Part shown: in pieces, positions 34,477-42,080 of the stretch
Layout: the number at the start of each line of letters is the position of its first letter
Numbering within the stretch: the first letter of the stretch is position 1
DNA from: Thermoproteota archaeon
GTDB lineage: Archaea; Thermoproteota; Thermoprotei_A; Sulfolobales; Acidilobaceae
DNA length: 42,080 bases
Direction: 5' to 3'
Assembly: GCA_030549835.1 (NCBI GenBank)
Contig: JAUQQR010000006.1
Location: forward strand, 11,465 to 53,544
Made by a program: the position numbers and the translations under genes
The notes under the pieces: model-generated
Databases searched by the model: none
What the model was told of the DNA's origin: nothing
Seen by the model: the letters and a program-made list of their open reading frames with translations, nothing else

Positions 34477-35843
34477 GATTTAACAATAATCTTCCTCATA
34501 AGTAAACCAATATCATGTATATTCTCTAAATTCCATGCCATCCTTAGGAATTCTCTAGCTTTCTCCACATCTACCTTATCAGCTACTAGTTTCCAGAACT
34601 TCTCCTCAACACCCTCAACTGTTAATGGGTTCATGTAGTGTCCTGGAGGGTAAATACTTTCCTCTTCATAGACTCTACCATCTCTTAGCCTTACTCTCAC
34701 TAAGTTACCTATACCTCTAGGGTATATCTTATCATACTCAGGGTTTACTTCAATCTTCATCTTCTTCATTAACTTCCTAACATCGCCTGCTAGTATCCTC
34801 TTCTCTGTGAACGATTCTAGCCATACCTTCCCATCTAGTAGTGCTACTGATACTATGTATGGTAGACTGTGGTCAGCTGTTTCTCTAGTTTTTGGATCCC
34901 ACTTCTCAGGGTCTTCAACTATAATCTTATAGCTGACAGTGAATGTTTTAACATCAATTTCTTCAATATCATCTGGGTTTATTGGGCCAGTCTTATCTCT
35001 AATTTTTAAAGCGGCTTCTACAGCACTCATAGAGTGATACTCTACTGGCCAGTACTTTATGCTAGTCTCCATAACCTTAAGTTTATCTCCAAATTCTAAG
35101 TCAAAAGTATCTCCCCCTATTGCTACCTTAAAGAATCCAAATTTACCCTCAAATACTGGAGACGGACCTGTCATACCCTTAGATGCTAGTACTGCAGCTA
35201 TTAGACCATCTCTAGCAGCATTAGATGCTGCACAAGCCTTCCACATACTAATCTCTCCAGCTCTAGTCTGCCTTAGCGCTGGGGCTATTGTTGTAGCAAT
35301 ATTTATAGCGTGCTCTATCTTACTAGAGTCTAATCCTAGTATTTTAGATGCTCCAGCAGCTGTAGCTATTGCTATGTAAGTAACGTGATCCCACCCTCTC
35401 GCTCTAACACTATAGGCGTCAGCTAGTCTACATGCAATCTCATAGGCTACAGCTATCCCCTCAATAAGCCTCCTACCATCGGCATCAGAGATCTCAGCTG
35501 AGGCTACGAGAGCCGGGATCATATCGCTTGGGTGGAGAGCCTCCTTAGATAGGTATGTGTCGTTAAAGTCTAGGTATCTAACAGCACATCCATTAGCAAA
35601 GGCTACGTGATCGAATACGCCCCTAGAGCCGGTGCCCCATATTGTAGCTGGAAGCCTATTAGATGCTGTTAGTTCAGCCATCCACCTAGCTATTGCTACA
35701 GGCTCTTCATAGTATGCTCCAATAGCTACAGCTACTGTATCAATAAATCTCTTCTTAAACTCTAATAGTTCATCACCCCGTATATTCTCATACTTAAACT
35801 CTGATACCCAATCGGTTATCTTCCTAGCTAGTGTTTTCTCCAA
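34473..35843 (-). CDS. MmgE/PrpD family dehydratase
   Basis: The 456-residue protein matches the PrpD/MmgE family: NGCAVRYLDFNDTYLSKEALHPSDMIPA is the core motif (split near residues 99-125) with the usual His and Asp pair, and the C-terminal part has GHYMNPLTVEG. Members include 2-methylcitrate dehydratase and cis-aconitate decarboxylase. The substrate here is undetermined; no other methylcitrate-cycle gene is in the window. Its end overlaps the convergent exported-protein gene by four bases. Confidence 0.88.
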   Translation of the reverse strand: MEKTLARKITDWVSEFKYENIRGDELLEFKKRFIDTVAVAIGAYYEEPVAIARWMAELTASNRLPATIWGTGSRGVFDHVAFANGCAVRYLDFNDTYLSKEALHPSDMIPALVASAEISDADGRRLIEGIAVAYEIACRLADAYSVRARGWDHVTYIAIATAAGASKILGLDSSKIEHAINIATTIAPALRQTRAGEISMWKACAASNAARDGLIAAVLASKGMTGPSPVFEGKFGFFKVAIGGDTFDLEFGDKLKVMETSIKYWPVEYHSMSAVEAALKIRDKTGPINPDDIEEIDVKTFTVSYKIIVEDPEKWDPKTRETADHSLPYIVSVALLDGKVWLESFTEKRILAGDVRKLMKKMKIEVNPEYDKIYPRGIGNLVRVRLRDGRVYEEESIYPPGHYMNPLTVEGVEEKFWKLVADKVDVEKAREFLRMAWNLENIHDIGLLMRKIIVKS

Positions 35844-35896
35844 AATGTTTCACCATTTAAGTTCTAGCTTTTAGAATTTATTAAATTGGGGGTTTA

Positions 35897-36883
35897 ATGA
35901 GCCTTAGGAAATATCCTTTCCTAGTAGATCCTGTAGTCTACTCTAACGAGATACTTGGCAAGACTAGGGGTTTAGATGATATTGCTGGAGAGGAGCCTAT
36001 AATCTCTCTAGCTGCTAAGAGAATAGAGTATACTGTTAGGGGCGAGCCACTCCCAGACTATATTGGTACAACGACTGAGGAGGAAGTATTCTCTTTCTGG
36101 CTAGCATTCCTAGCCTTAAGAGAGGCTAAGAGTATAAGCTTACTTGATAAGATGATTAAGCTAGAGGTAGATAGAGTCAAGAGGTTTCTAGAGAAGGAGT
36201 CACTAGACAACCTAATATTCATAGCTAAGAGGATGGGCGTAAAAGTAGATATTGTAGAGCTAAGAATACCATGGATAATTAAGGGTGGTAAGGTTTACTA
36301 TAGAGAGTTAAATATAGCTGTAAATATAGCAGATTACCTCAAATACACTGCGGGGACTAGAGAAGAGAGATTAAAGCTTATAAATAGCTTTTTACTTAAA
36401 GGTCGAGTATACATGGATACAGTACTCTTCAAACTATTCCTACTAGAGGCTATTAATAGGTTTATATTAGAGAAGGTTAAGAATATTGAGCCGCCAGAAG
36501 TGCCAGCATTCTTAAAACTGGTTAGTAACACTAGAGAATATGAGATTAGAGAAGTTAGAGGTATAAAGGAGGAGCTCTTCCCAAACTGTATACTAGAGAT
36601 TATTAGTAAGTCTAGGACAGCTAAGATCTCAGGAGAGGAGGCATATGTACTATTAACATTTCTTAACAATATAGGCGCGCCGAGGGAATATATTGAGGAT
36701 ATAATAGTTAGAGTCGGCTTAGCGCCTAGAGATAAGGCTAAGCTAATAGTAGGAGCGTTAGATAAGCTTAGAGACTATACACCATTTAATTGTGATGAGC
36801 TCAAAGCTAGAAGTATATGTGATTGTAAAGGTAATCTTATTGAAGAGTATTTTAGAGCTCGCAGGGGCCAGGCTCACTACTAA
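35897..36883 (+). CDS. priL: DNA primase large subunit PriL
   Basis: The 328-residue protein is the regulatory primase subunit: helical N-terminus with KYPFLVDP, and the C-terminal Fe-S domain with LFPNC (C231), YTPFNC (C299) and SICDC (C308, C310). These cysteines could hold the [4Fe-4S] cluster needed for primer initiation. PriS is not in the window. The last 32 bases overlap the convergent taw3 gene. ATG start after a G-rich stretch. Length is normal for archaeal PriL. Confidence 0.9.
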   Translation: MSLRKYPFLVDPVVYSNEILGKTRGLDDIAGEEPIISLAAKRIEYTVRGEPLPDYIGTTTEEEVFSFWLAFLALREAKSISLLDKMIKLEVDRVKRFLEKESLDNLIFIAKRMGVKVDIVELRIPWIIKGGKVYYRELNIAVNIADYLKYTAGTREERLKLINSFLLKGRVYMDTVLFKLFLLEAINRFILEKVKNIEPPEVPAFLKLVSNTREYEIREVRGIKEELFPNCILEIISKSRTAKISGEEAYVLLTFLNNIGAPREYIEDIIVRVGLAPRDKAKLIVGALDKLRDYTPFNCDELKARSICDCKGNLIEEYFRARRGQAHY

Positions 36884-37466
36884 TTCTTAAACTTAATTCT
36901 TCAAGCCTCCTCCTACCCTCTACTAGGGCCTCATTAATTGTTACTATAAGCTTCTCTAACTCATCTATACTAATAAGTGAGGAGCCTCTAGAGGCTAGTG
37001 GTATCATTAACTGTACTCCACTCATAACCTCTACTACATGCCCTAAACGCCTATTAATAGATATTATGCCACTATGTTTAAACCCAGAGCTCCTAGCATG
37101 AGATAATAGTCTCATAGCACATAGTAGCCTAGGTGTCCTAAAATGTATTATTGGCCCTGTTACTTTAATCCAGAGATCTGATGATCCTAGTAGTTTAACT
37201 ACACTAACTATATCTCTAGACTCTATAGGGCTATGACTCTTAAATACTATTCTAGCCTCATCTCTCAACCAGTGCCACTTACCTTCAATAATAGTTATCC
37301 TACCAGTACAGCTACTAGTTGTAGCTAGTAGTGTTGGCTTATTTAAGAGTACTAGGAACTCTTCAGCTCCAGGATCTAGGTATCCTATAAGCCTATCCTC
37401 CCATATACCTCTCAGTATCTTCTGTTTAAATTTAACCCACTCATCTAATCCTCTCAACTTTGGCAT
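36852..37466 (-). CDS. taw3: tRNA wybutosine-synthesis protein Taw3 (TYW3)
   Basis: The ~204-residue protein has the TYW3 signature TTSSCTGRITI near the N-terminal third. TYW3 methylates N4 of the tricyclic guanosine on tRNA-Phe G37 with S-adenosylmethionine. I use the ATG at 37466, inside the trm5 3' end, rather than the TTG two codons earlier. Overlap with trm5 is about 26 bases, and the pathways are the same, so co-expression is likely. The other end overlaps convergent priL by 32 bases. Confidence 0.88.
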   Translation of the reverse strand: MPKLRGLDEWVKFKQKILRGIWEDRLIGYLDPGAEEFLVLLNKPTLLATTSSCTGRITIIEGKWHWLRDEARIVFKSHSPIESRDIVSVVKLLGSSDLWIKVTGPIIHFRTPRLLCAMRLLSHARSSGFKHSGIISINRRLGHVVEVMSGVQLMIPLASRGSSLISIDELEKLIVTINEALVEGRRRLEELSLRISSEPGPCEL

Positions 37467-38325
37467 CAACAACCACCTGTAATAGTCCGGGTCCTACACC
37501 TCTAACTACTCTTGAATGTGCATCTACTAAACTCCAACCTTCACTCTCAACTCTATCTCTTACACTCATAATAGCTTTATTATAGAATCTCTTCTCCTTA
37601 TCCGATCTGACATGTAAATATACGTGGATTACACCTCTAGACTCTCTAAGACTCATTAGAGCATATGGTATATATTCTAGGGCTAAGTCTGGTAGTGGCA
37701 TTAAGACTCTATCAGCAACTCCTACAAGCCTCTCCTCAATTATCTTAGCAGCGTCTCCAAGGTATGGTATAACTATGCCTTCAACCCTATTGATCTTAAT
37801 ATTCTCAACCATTAAGTTATAAGCGTCAACATTAATATCAATACTATGTACGGCTTTAGGTTTAGCTATCTTAGCTATAACAATAGAAAATATTCCGATG
37901 CCAGCGAACATATTAACAACTACTTCACTAGACTCTACTAACTTAGCTACTCTGAGATGCTCAAATCCCAGCCTTGGCGTTATAAATACCTTCCCGATAT
38001 CAACTTTAAATGAGCAATTATGCTCCCTATAGATAGTTGTAGATCTAGGCTCTCCAGCTAAGTGAATATACTCCCTAACCTTATAGGGTCCGGTGACCGG
38101 AGTTACTGCAAGCCATATAGACCTAATACTACCCAACCTAGATAGTAGAGCTTCGCCGAGTAGCTTGAAGTCGTCATATGCTAAGCTTGTAGATATCGGT
38201 TTCTTAATAATAGCTATATCCCCAACTATATCTATCCTAGACCATAAACTCTTACCCTTATCTCCTAGAACTTCTAATGCAATCTTCTTAAGTAACCTAC
38301 CCCTAGTCATAAGGTTATTAAACAC
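37441..38325 (-). CDS. trm5: tRNA (guanine37) methyltransferase of the Trm5/TYW2 family
   Basis: The 294-residue protein has the Trm5 fold: RLGFEHLRVAKLV (118-130), SAM-binding NMFAGIGIFS (138-147), D163 in SIDINVDAY and MPLP (209-212) at the catalytic loop, where Trm5 usually has NLP. Trm5 methylates N1 of G37, the first step to wyosine in archaea. TYW2-like aminocarboxypropyl transferases share the fold, so the exact step is less certain. It precedes and overlaps taw3, and is 30 bases from a divergent small gene. Confidence 0.87.
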   Translation of the reverse strand: MFNNLMTRGRLLKKIALEVLGDKGKSLWSRIDIVGDIAIIKKPISTSLAYDDFKLLGEALLSRLGSIRSIWLAVTPVTGPYKVREYIHLAGEPRSTTIYREHNCSFKVDIGKVFITPRLGFEHLRVAKLVESSEVVVNMFAGIGIFSIVIAKIAKPKAVHSIDINVDAYNLMVENIKINRVEGIVIPYLGDAAKIIEERLVGVADRVLMPLPDLALEYIPYALMSLRESRGVIHVYLHVRSDKEKRFYNKAIMSVRDRVESEGWSLVDAHSRVVRGVGPGLLQVVVDAKVERIR

Positions 38326-38355
38326 CTCAAAACATACACTATGAGAGGAGCTCCA

Positions 38356-38631
38356 ATGTCAGAGTATATAGTTGAAGCCTCAAAACTCTTAGATATAGCT
38401 AAAAACCTAGGAAGTGAGGAGAAAATAGTATTAAACTATTTCATGGATAACATATCAGTTGGGAAACATAGGGCGTTAAAAGAGTTAAAGGCAATGAGTG
38501 TACAGAACCCAGTAATCATAATTAAGAAGCTATCTAGCCTAAACCTAGTTGAGGAGAAAGAAGAGTGCTATAATCTAGCTAAACCTCTAAGAGAATACAT
38601 ACTTAAGAGGGGGAAGCAGAGGGTTATATAG
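38356..38631 (+). CDS. Small helix-turn-helix-like protein
   Basis: The 91-residue protein is helical with a pattern like a winged helix (VLNYFMDNISVGKHRALKEL then VIIIKKLSSLNLVEE), suggesting DNA binding. I use ATG 38356 with GAGGAG a few bases ahead; an ATG at 38341 adds five residues. It is divergent from trm5 with a very short gap, so a shared regulatory region is likely. Confidence 0.6.
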   Translation: MSEYIVEASKLLDIAKNLGSEEKIVLNYFMDNISVGKHRALKELKAMSVQNPVIIIKKLSSLNLVEEKEECYNLAKPLREYILKRGKQRVI

Positions 38632-38669
38632 ACTAGTTTGCTGAGAATCAATGTGAGTAAAAATTTTGT

Positions 38670-40199
38670 TTATAAGTACTCCCATATTCCCTTTCCTCTA
38701 TAATTATATATTATTGTCTTAGTAGCTGTCACATGCTCAATACTATAACCTATACCCTCTCTCCCAATTCCAGAGTCTTTCCTACCACCAAATGGGTAAT
38801 AGCCTATACCGTGTCTCGGATACTCATTGACATATATTGCTCCAACTTCAAGGAATCTTACTAGCTTCCTTATCTTATCTATATTTTCACCAAATATAGC
38901 CGCGTCTAGCCCATACCTCCTATTATTAGCTAACTCTATCGCCTCATCTAAATCTCTAAACTTAGTTATTATAGCTACTGGCGCGAATACTTCATCTCTA
39001 TATAGTTTGAGTAGCTTAAGTGTATGCCTCTCAGTTACTTCTATTAGTGTAGGTTCAACATAGTTACCCCCAAGCCTCTTACCCCCATATAGTATCTTGC
39101 AACCATATGATTTAGCTTCTTCTACTGCATCAATCATCTCATCTACACTCTGAGGTTCTATTAGCGGCCCCATATCAGTTGATGGATCTCTTGGATCTCC
39201 TACTCTTATCTTTGAGAGCTCTTCTACTAAAAGCTTCTTAAACTCTTCATAGATAGGCTCTTCTACTAGTATAATCTTAATAGCATCACACCTCTGTCCA
39301 CTATAACTTGTTACACCAATAGCTATCTTCTGAGCAGCTGTCGCAAGATCAGCGTCCGCTAATACTATAGCTGGGTCTCCTCCCCCAAGCTCTAATATAA
39401 ATTGCTTTATACCAGCATTCCTTATAACCTCTAGACCTGTCTTAGTACTACCTGTTAGGCTTATAACATGTATCCTCCTATCAGCTACAAGTTTTGACGC
39501 CTCCCTCCCGGGTAAGGGTATTATTGCTATAGAGTCTGCTGGGAAACCTGTAGCTAATACTACTCTAACAAACATAAGTGTGCTTATCGGGTCAGAGCTT
39601 GGAGGCTTAATAATGAAAGCATTACCAGGTATAACGCTATAGACGAACTTATTTACTGTATCGAAGAGTGGGTAGTTGAATGGTATAATTGCTAATACTA
39701 CACCGTAAGGCTCACGCCTAACTATCCCCTCACTCTCTAGGGTATGAATACTCCAATCTCCAGGTACATAGTCTCCTTCAAGTTTCCTAAGATCTAGTGG
39801 TGCCTTCCTCAGTCTATCAATACTAGCTTCAACCTCACCCCTAGCATGCCTCACTGGCTTACCAGCATCTACTACAAGAGTCTCTATGAATTCATCCTTA
39901 TGCTCCTCCATTAAGTCAGCTATCTTATCTATAATCTTAAGCCTCTTCTCTCCAGGGGTATTCCTAATACTCCACCTACCCTTAACATATACTAGATCTA
40001 GGGTTCTATCAATAGCCTCCCAGTCTGGGATAGAGACTCTAGCTATAATTGATCCATCTATGGGGGACTTAACAGTAATCTTAGATGGAAACTCTATCCA
40101 CTCTCCCGCTACATAAGACTTAAAATTAGGTACTTCATCTTCAATTCTATAGATTTCTTTAAATAGATTATCTCTTAAAGGTAGCCTAGTTGAACTCAT
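38670..40199 (-). CDS. gapN: Non-phosphorylating glyceraldehyde-3-phosphate dehydrogenase (GAPN)
   Basis: The 509-residue aldehyde dehydrogenase has catalytic C304 in SGQRCDAIK, E270 in LELGGGDP and N175 in PFNYPLF; the RCDAIK context and length are those of archaeal GAPN. It oxidises glyceraldehyde 3-phosphate directly to 3-phosphoglycerate in the modified Embden-Meyerhof pathway. ATG at 40199. A putative ATP-NAD kinase gene is just upstream, 48 bases away on the same strand, so NADP use is possible. The cofactor preference is not shown by sequence. Confidence 0.9.
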   Translation of the reverse strand: MSSTRLPLRDNLFKEIYRIEDEVPNFKSYVAGEWIEFPSKITVKSPIDGSIIARVSIPDWEAIDRTLDLVYVKGRWSIRNTPGEKRLKIIDKIADLMEEHKDEFIETLVVDAGKPVRHARGEVEASIDRLRKAPLDLRKLEGDYVPGDWSIHTLESEGIVRREPYGVVLAIIPFNYPLFDTVNKFVYSVIPGNAFIIKPPSSDPISTLMFVRVVLATGFPADSIAIIPLPGREASKLVADRRIHVISLTGSTKTGLEVIRNAGIKQFILELGGGDPAIVLADADLATAAQKIAIGVTSYSGQRCDAIKIILVEEPIYEEFKKLLVEELSKIRVGDPRDPSTDMGPLIEPQSVDEMIDAVEEAKSYGCKILYGGKRLGGNYVEPTLIEVTERHTLKLLKLYRDEVFAPVAIITKFRDLDEAIELANNRRYGLDAAIFGENIDKIRKLVRFLEVGAIYVNEYPRHGIGYYPFGGRKDSGIGREGIGYSIEHVTATKTIIYNYRGKGIWEYL

Positions 40200-40247
40200 A
40201 TCTCTATAACCTCAAAATAGTGAGGTGTAAAGCAAACTTAATCTATC

Positions 40248-41366
40248 TTACTCTACTCTTACTACAGCCTCCTCATTATAACCTGTAATGACCCTAAAGT
40301 AGCCTCTAGCTCTAACCGCGTTATCTACATAGTCATCTCCAGTATCAACCTTTAATGTCTTAAATGACCTAAGCTTACTCTTAGATGATACAATAATAAT
40401 GTTATCTAAGCCCACTAGTCTCAAAACATCGGGGCTAATCTGCTGATTACCCCTACCTAGGAGGAAGCCTTGGCCTCCAATCGGAGAGATTATTATCTTA
40501 GCCTTAGGGTAGCTCTTTACCAGCTCTACTAGCCTCTTCTCATCTAAATCTAATCCTACTATTCTCCTATTATATACAGCATCAACCCCTAGGGGTGTCT
40601 TCTTTAAGCCTAGCTTTAGAGCAATCTTCTCTATAGTCCTACCTGGGCCTAGAATGTATAGGGTGTTATCCTCCATATTCTCTACAATATACTCTGCTAT
40701 AGCTTCCAAGTTCTCCTCCTCATCATATGAGAATGCTGACTTACTACCCTCAACTAAGCCCTCAACAACTGGTGTTTTAAGGTAGCCGTGTAGTTTTAGC
40801 TTAAGCCTCCCAGCTCTATACTCATCCTCATCAATATCTAATACTTCTCTCTCAGCCAAGAGAGCCCCCTCATATAGGAACTTCCAAGCTATTGTAGCTG
40901 CAACTTTAGGGTTAATAGCAAATACTCCACTATATACCTTCACACCTGAAGGTACGCCTAGCACCGGAGCTCTTAAACCAACACCTTTCTCTATATCCCT
41001 AGCTGTACCATCACCTCCAACAAAGACTAGTATACTTACAGACTCCGCCATAACCCTAGCACATCTAATAGTATCTAAAGGTGTTGTCGGCCATATCTTC
41101 TCAGAAACACACTCCACAATACTAGTATTAGTCTCATGATTAGACCCCCTAACCCACTCAAAACCCATCTTCCCAGGCGGAGTAATGATACGTGGACCTC
41201 TAGGTAAATACCTTAAGAATACTCTAGCCCTCTCAGGAGCAACTAGAGGCGCACCTAGCATTAAAGCCTTTAAACCATAAACACCATCACTACCCTTAAA
41301 ACCAAGCCTCCCACCAATACCAGCAATTGGATTAACAAGGAAGCCTATAATCTTCTCCTCACTCAT
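40248..41366 (-). CDS. ATP-NAD kinase-like protein (AcoX/COG3199 type)
   Basis: The 372-residue protein has the NAD-kinase GGDGT motif in VFVGGDGTARDI, an N-terminal NPIAGIGG diphosphate motif, and a C-terminal segment of archaeal AcoX-type kinases (ISPIGGQGFLLGRGNQQISP). It is predicted to phosphorylate NAD or a related compound; activity in this branch is not well known. Located 48 bases upstream of gapN, giving an NAD(P)-dehydrogenase pairing. ATG start; cytoplasmic. Confidence 0.85.
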   Translation of the reverse strand: MSEEKIIGFLVNPIAGIGGRLGFKGSDGVYGLKALMLGAPLVAPERARVFLRYLPRGPRIITPPGKMGFEWVRGSNHETNTSIVECVSEKIWPTTPLDTIRCARVMAESVSILVFVGGDGTARDIEKGVGLRAPVLGVPSGVKVYSGVFAINPKVAATIAWKFLYEGALLAEREVLDIDEDEYRAGRLKLKLHGYLKTPVVEGLVEGSKSAFSYDEEENLEAIAEYIVENMEDNTLYILGPGRTIEKIALKLGLKKTPLGVDAVYNRRIVGLDLDEKRLVELVKSYPKAKIIISPIGGQGFLLGRGNQQISPDVLRLVGLDNIIIVSSKSKLRSFKTLKVDTGDDYVDNAVRARGYFRVITGYNEEAVVRVE

Positions 41367-41472
41367 ACACCATAAACCTTAATAATAATAGTAAACTAAA
41401 GCTTTAACTAGAGATAAATAGCTAATACAGTTTAAAGTAAAATTCTAAAGGCTAGCATCAATTAGTTAACGC

Positions 41473-41919
41473 GTGGAGAACACATTGGATAAGTGTAATA
41501 CATACTTTGAAGGTATAGTATTCAGTGGTATAGGCGAGGGAGGATTCTACGTTAGCATCTACACCAAGAAATTCCGGGAAAAACTAAACATTGAACCATA
41601 CCCCGGAACACTAAACATAAGACTTAGAGATGATCAAGTAGAGCTATTTAATGAATGCCTATCAAACCTAAACCTAATCTATATAGAACCACCAGCAATA
41701 CCTAACGCTAAACTAGCAGCAGTATACGCCTACCCTATAGAGCTCTACCTAAACCCATACATCACAGCATTCATCATTAAACCAGCCATAACCATATACA
41801 AGAACGACGTCATAGAAATACTATCACCAACATATCTTAGAAAAGCCCTAAACCTAAGTGACGGTAGCATACTAAAGTTCAAGCTCCCCCCACATCATCC
41901 ACACCCAACTTTCCCCTAA
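41473..41919 (+). CDS. ribK: CTP-dependent riboflavin kinase (archaeal RibK)
   Basis: The 148-residue protein matches the archaeal riboflavin kinase fold: FEGIVFSGIGEGGFYVSIY with the nucleotide-binding GxGEG, and EPYPGTLNIRL. It makes FMN from riboflavin and CTP. A GTG start is used. The last ~160 bases of the window after its stop are AT-rich and hold nothing I can identify. FMN supply fits the flavoprotein genes of the window, but the link is general. Confidence 0.88.
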   Translation: MENTLDKCNTYFEGIVFSGIGEGGFYVSIYTKKFREKLNIEPYPGTLNIRLRDDQVELFNECLSNLNLIYIEPPAIPNAKLAAVYAYPIELYLNPYITAFIIKPAITIYKNDVIEILSPTYLRKALNLSDGSILKFKLPPHHPHPTFP

Positions 41920-42080
41920 CGAGTTTCAGCCACACAACAAATCGAGACACCAGCTGTAGATATTAATCCCACCTCCCAAAAATTTAAAAAAGCAAATACC
42001 CTCATATAAAAACCCATAATATAAATCCTCTAACATAAACTAAAACCAAAACCATCAAGAACAAACAATAAGACAATAAC

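Noticed and set aside
1-42080. CRISPR arrays, insertion sequences or prophage
   Set aside because: I saw no regularly spaced repeats, no transposase or integrase, and no long terminal inverted repeats.

Overview
The window reads as a stretch of chromosome from a thermophilic crenarchaeon (Thermoproteota), probably near the Desulfurococcales; I infer the order only from gene content. Archaeal markers are Orc1/Cdc6, Alba, primase large subunit PriL, three NurA nucleases with two HerA translocases, Trm5/Taw3 wyosine enzymes, CTP-dependent riboflavin kinase, tungsten aldehyde:ferredoxin oxidoreductase, GAPN, a geranylgeranyl-reductase-like flavoprotein and an intron-containing tRNA-Arg. The DNA is AT-rich with AGA/AGG, ATA and CTA codons, many TTG/GTG starts, cttttaaac-type tRNA promoters and tight, overlapping genes. 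I see no CRISPR array, insertion sequence, rRNA or prophage.

Layout. 1-4.8 kb (minus): three-subunit membrane molybdoenzyme (catalytic A, four-cluster Fe-S B, NrfD/PsrC-type C, cut by the window edge). 5.0-7.3 kb: tRNA-Val, tRNA-Leu, DUF99 and cdc6, then tRNA-Arg with a 24-nt intron. 7.4-8.9 kb: alba, a short-chain dehydrogenase and a stand-alone ATP-cone protein. 8.9-10.8 kb (minus): SerK-like kinase, OsmC-like protein and O-phosphoserine sulfhydrylase, a cysteine operon. 11.0-23.1 kb: nurA1-herA1 (plus) and herA2-nurA2 (minus) face each other across VKOR, a Tat-exported SagB-like flavoprotein and a small membrane protein; then SDR, AOR and a third, canonical nurA. 23.4-30.8 kb: an orphan small protein, a perfect 24-bp palindrome with a promoter that serves no obvious gene, nucleotide-sugar dehydrogenase, MFS transporter, NadE, glutamine synthetase, nitrilase and PMT-type glycosyltransferase. 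30.9-41.9 kb: orphans, GGR-like protein, exported coiled-coil protein, MmgE/PrpD, priL, taw3-trm5, a small helix-turn-helix protein, gapN, an ATP-NAD-kinase-like protein and ribK.

Working together: the A/B/C enzyme is an outward-facing respiratory reductase or dehydrogenase. SerK makes O-phosphoserine and the sulfhydrylase turns it into cysteine. Glutamine synthetase, nitrilase and NadE sit together and may form a split glutamine-dependent NAD synthesis route. Trm5 and Taw3 act on tRNA-Phe G37.

Most worth a second look: the face-to-face NurA/HerA pairs plus a third NurA, two of the three lacking the usual C-terminal His; three genes (molybdoenzyme A, SerK, GGR) whose conserved N-termini lie in frame upstream of any usable start codon; and the palindrome/promoter at 23.69-23.75 kb.
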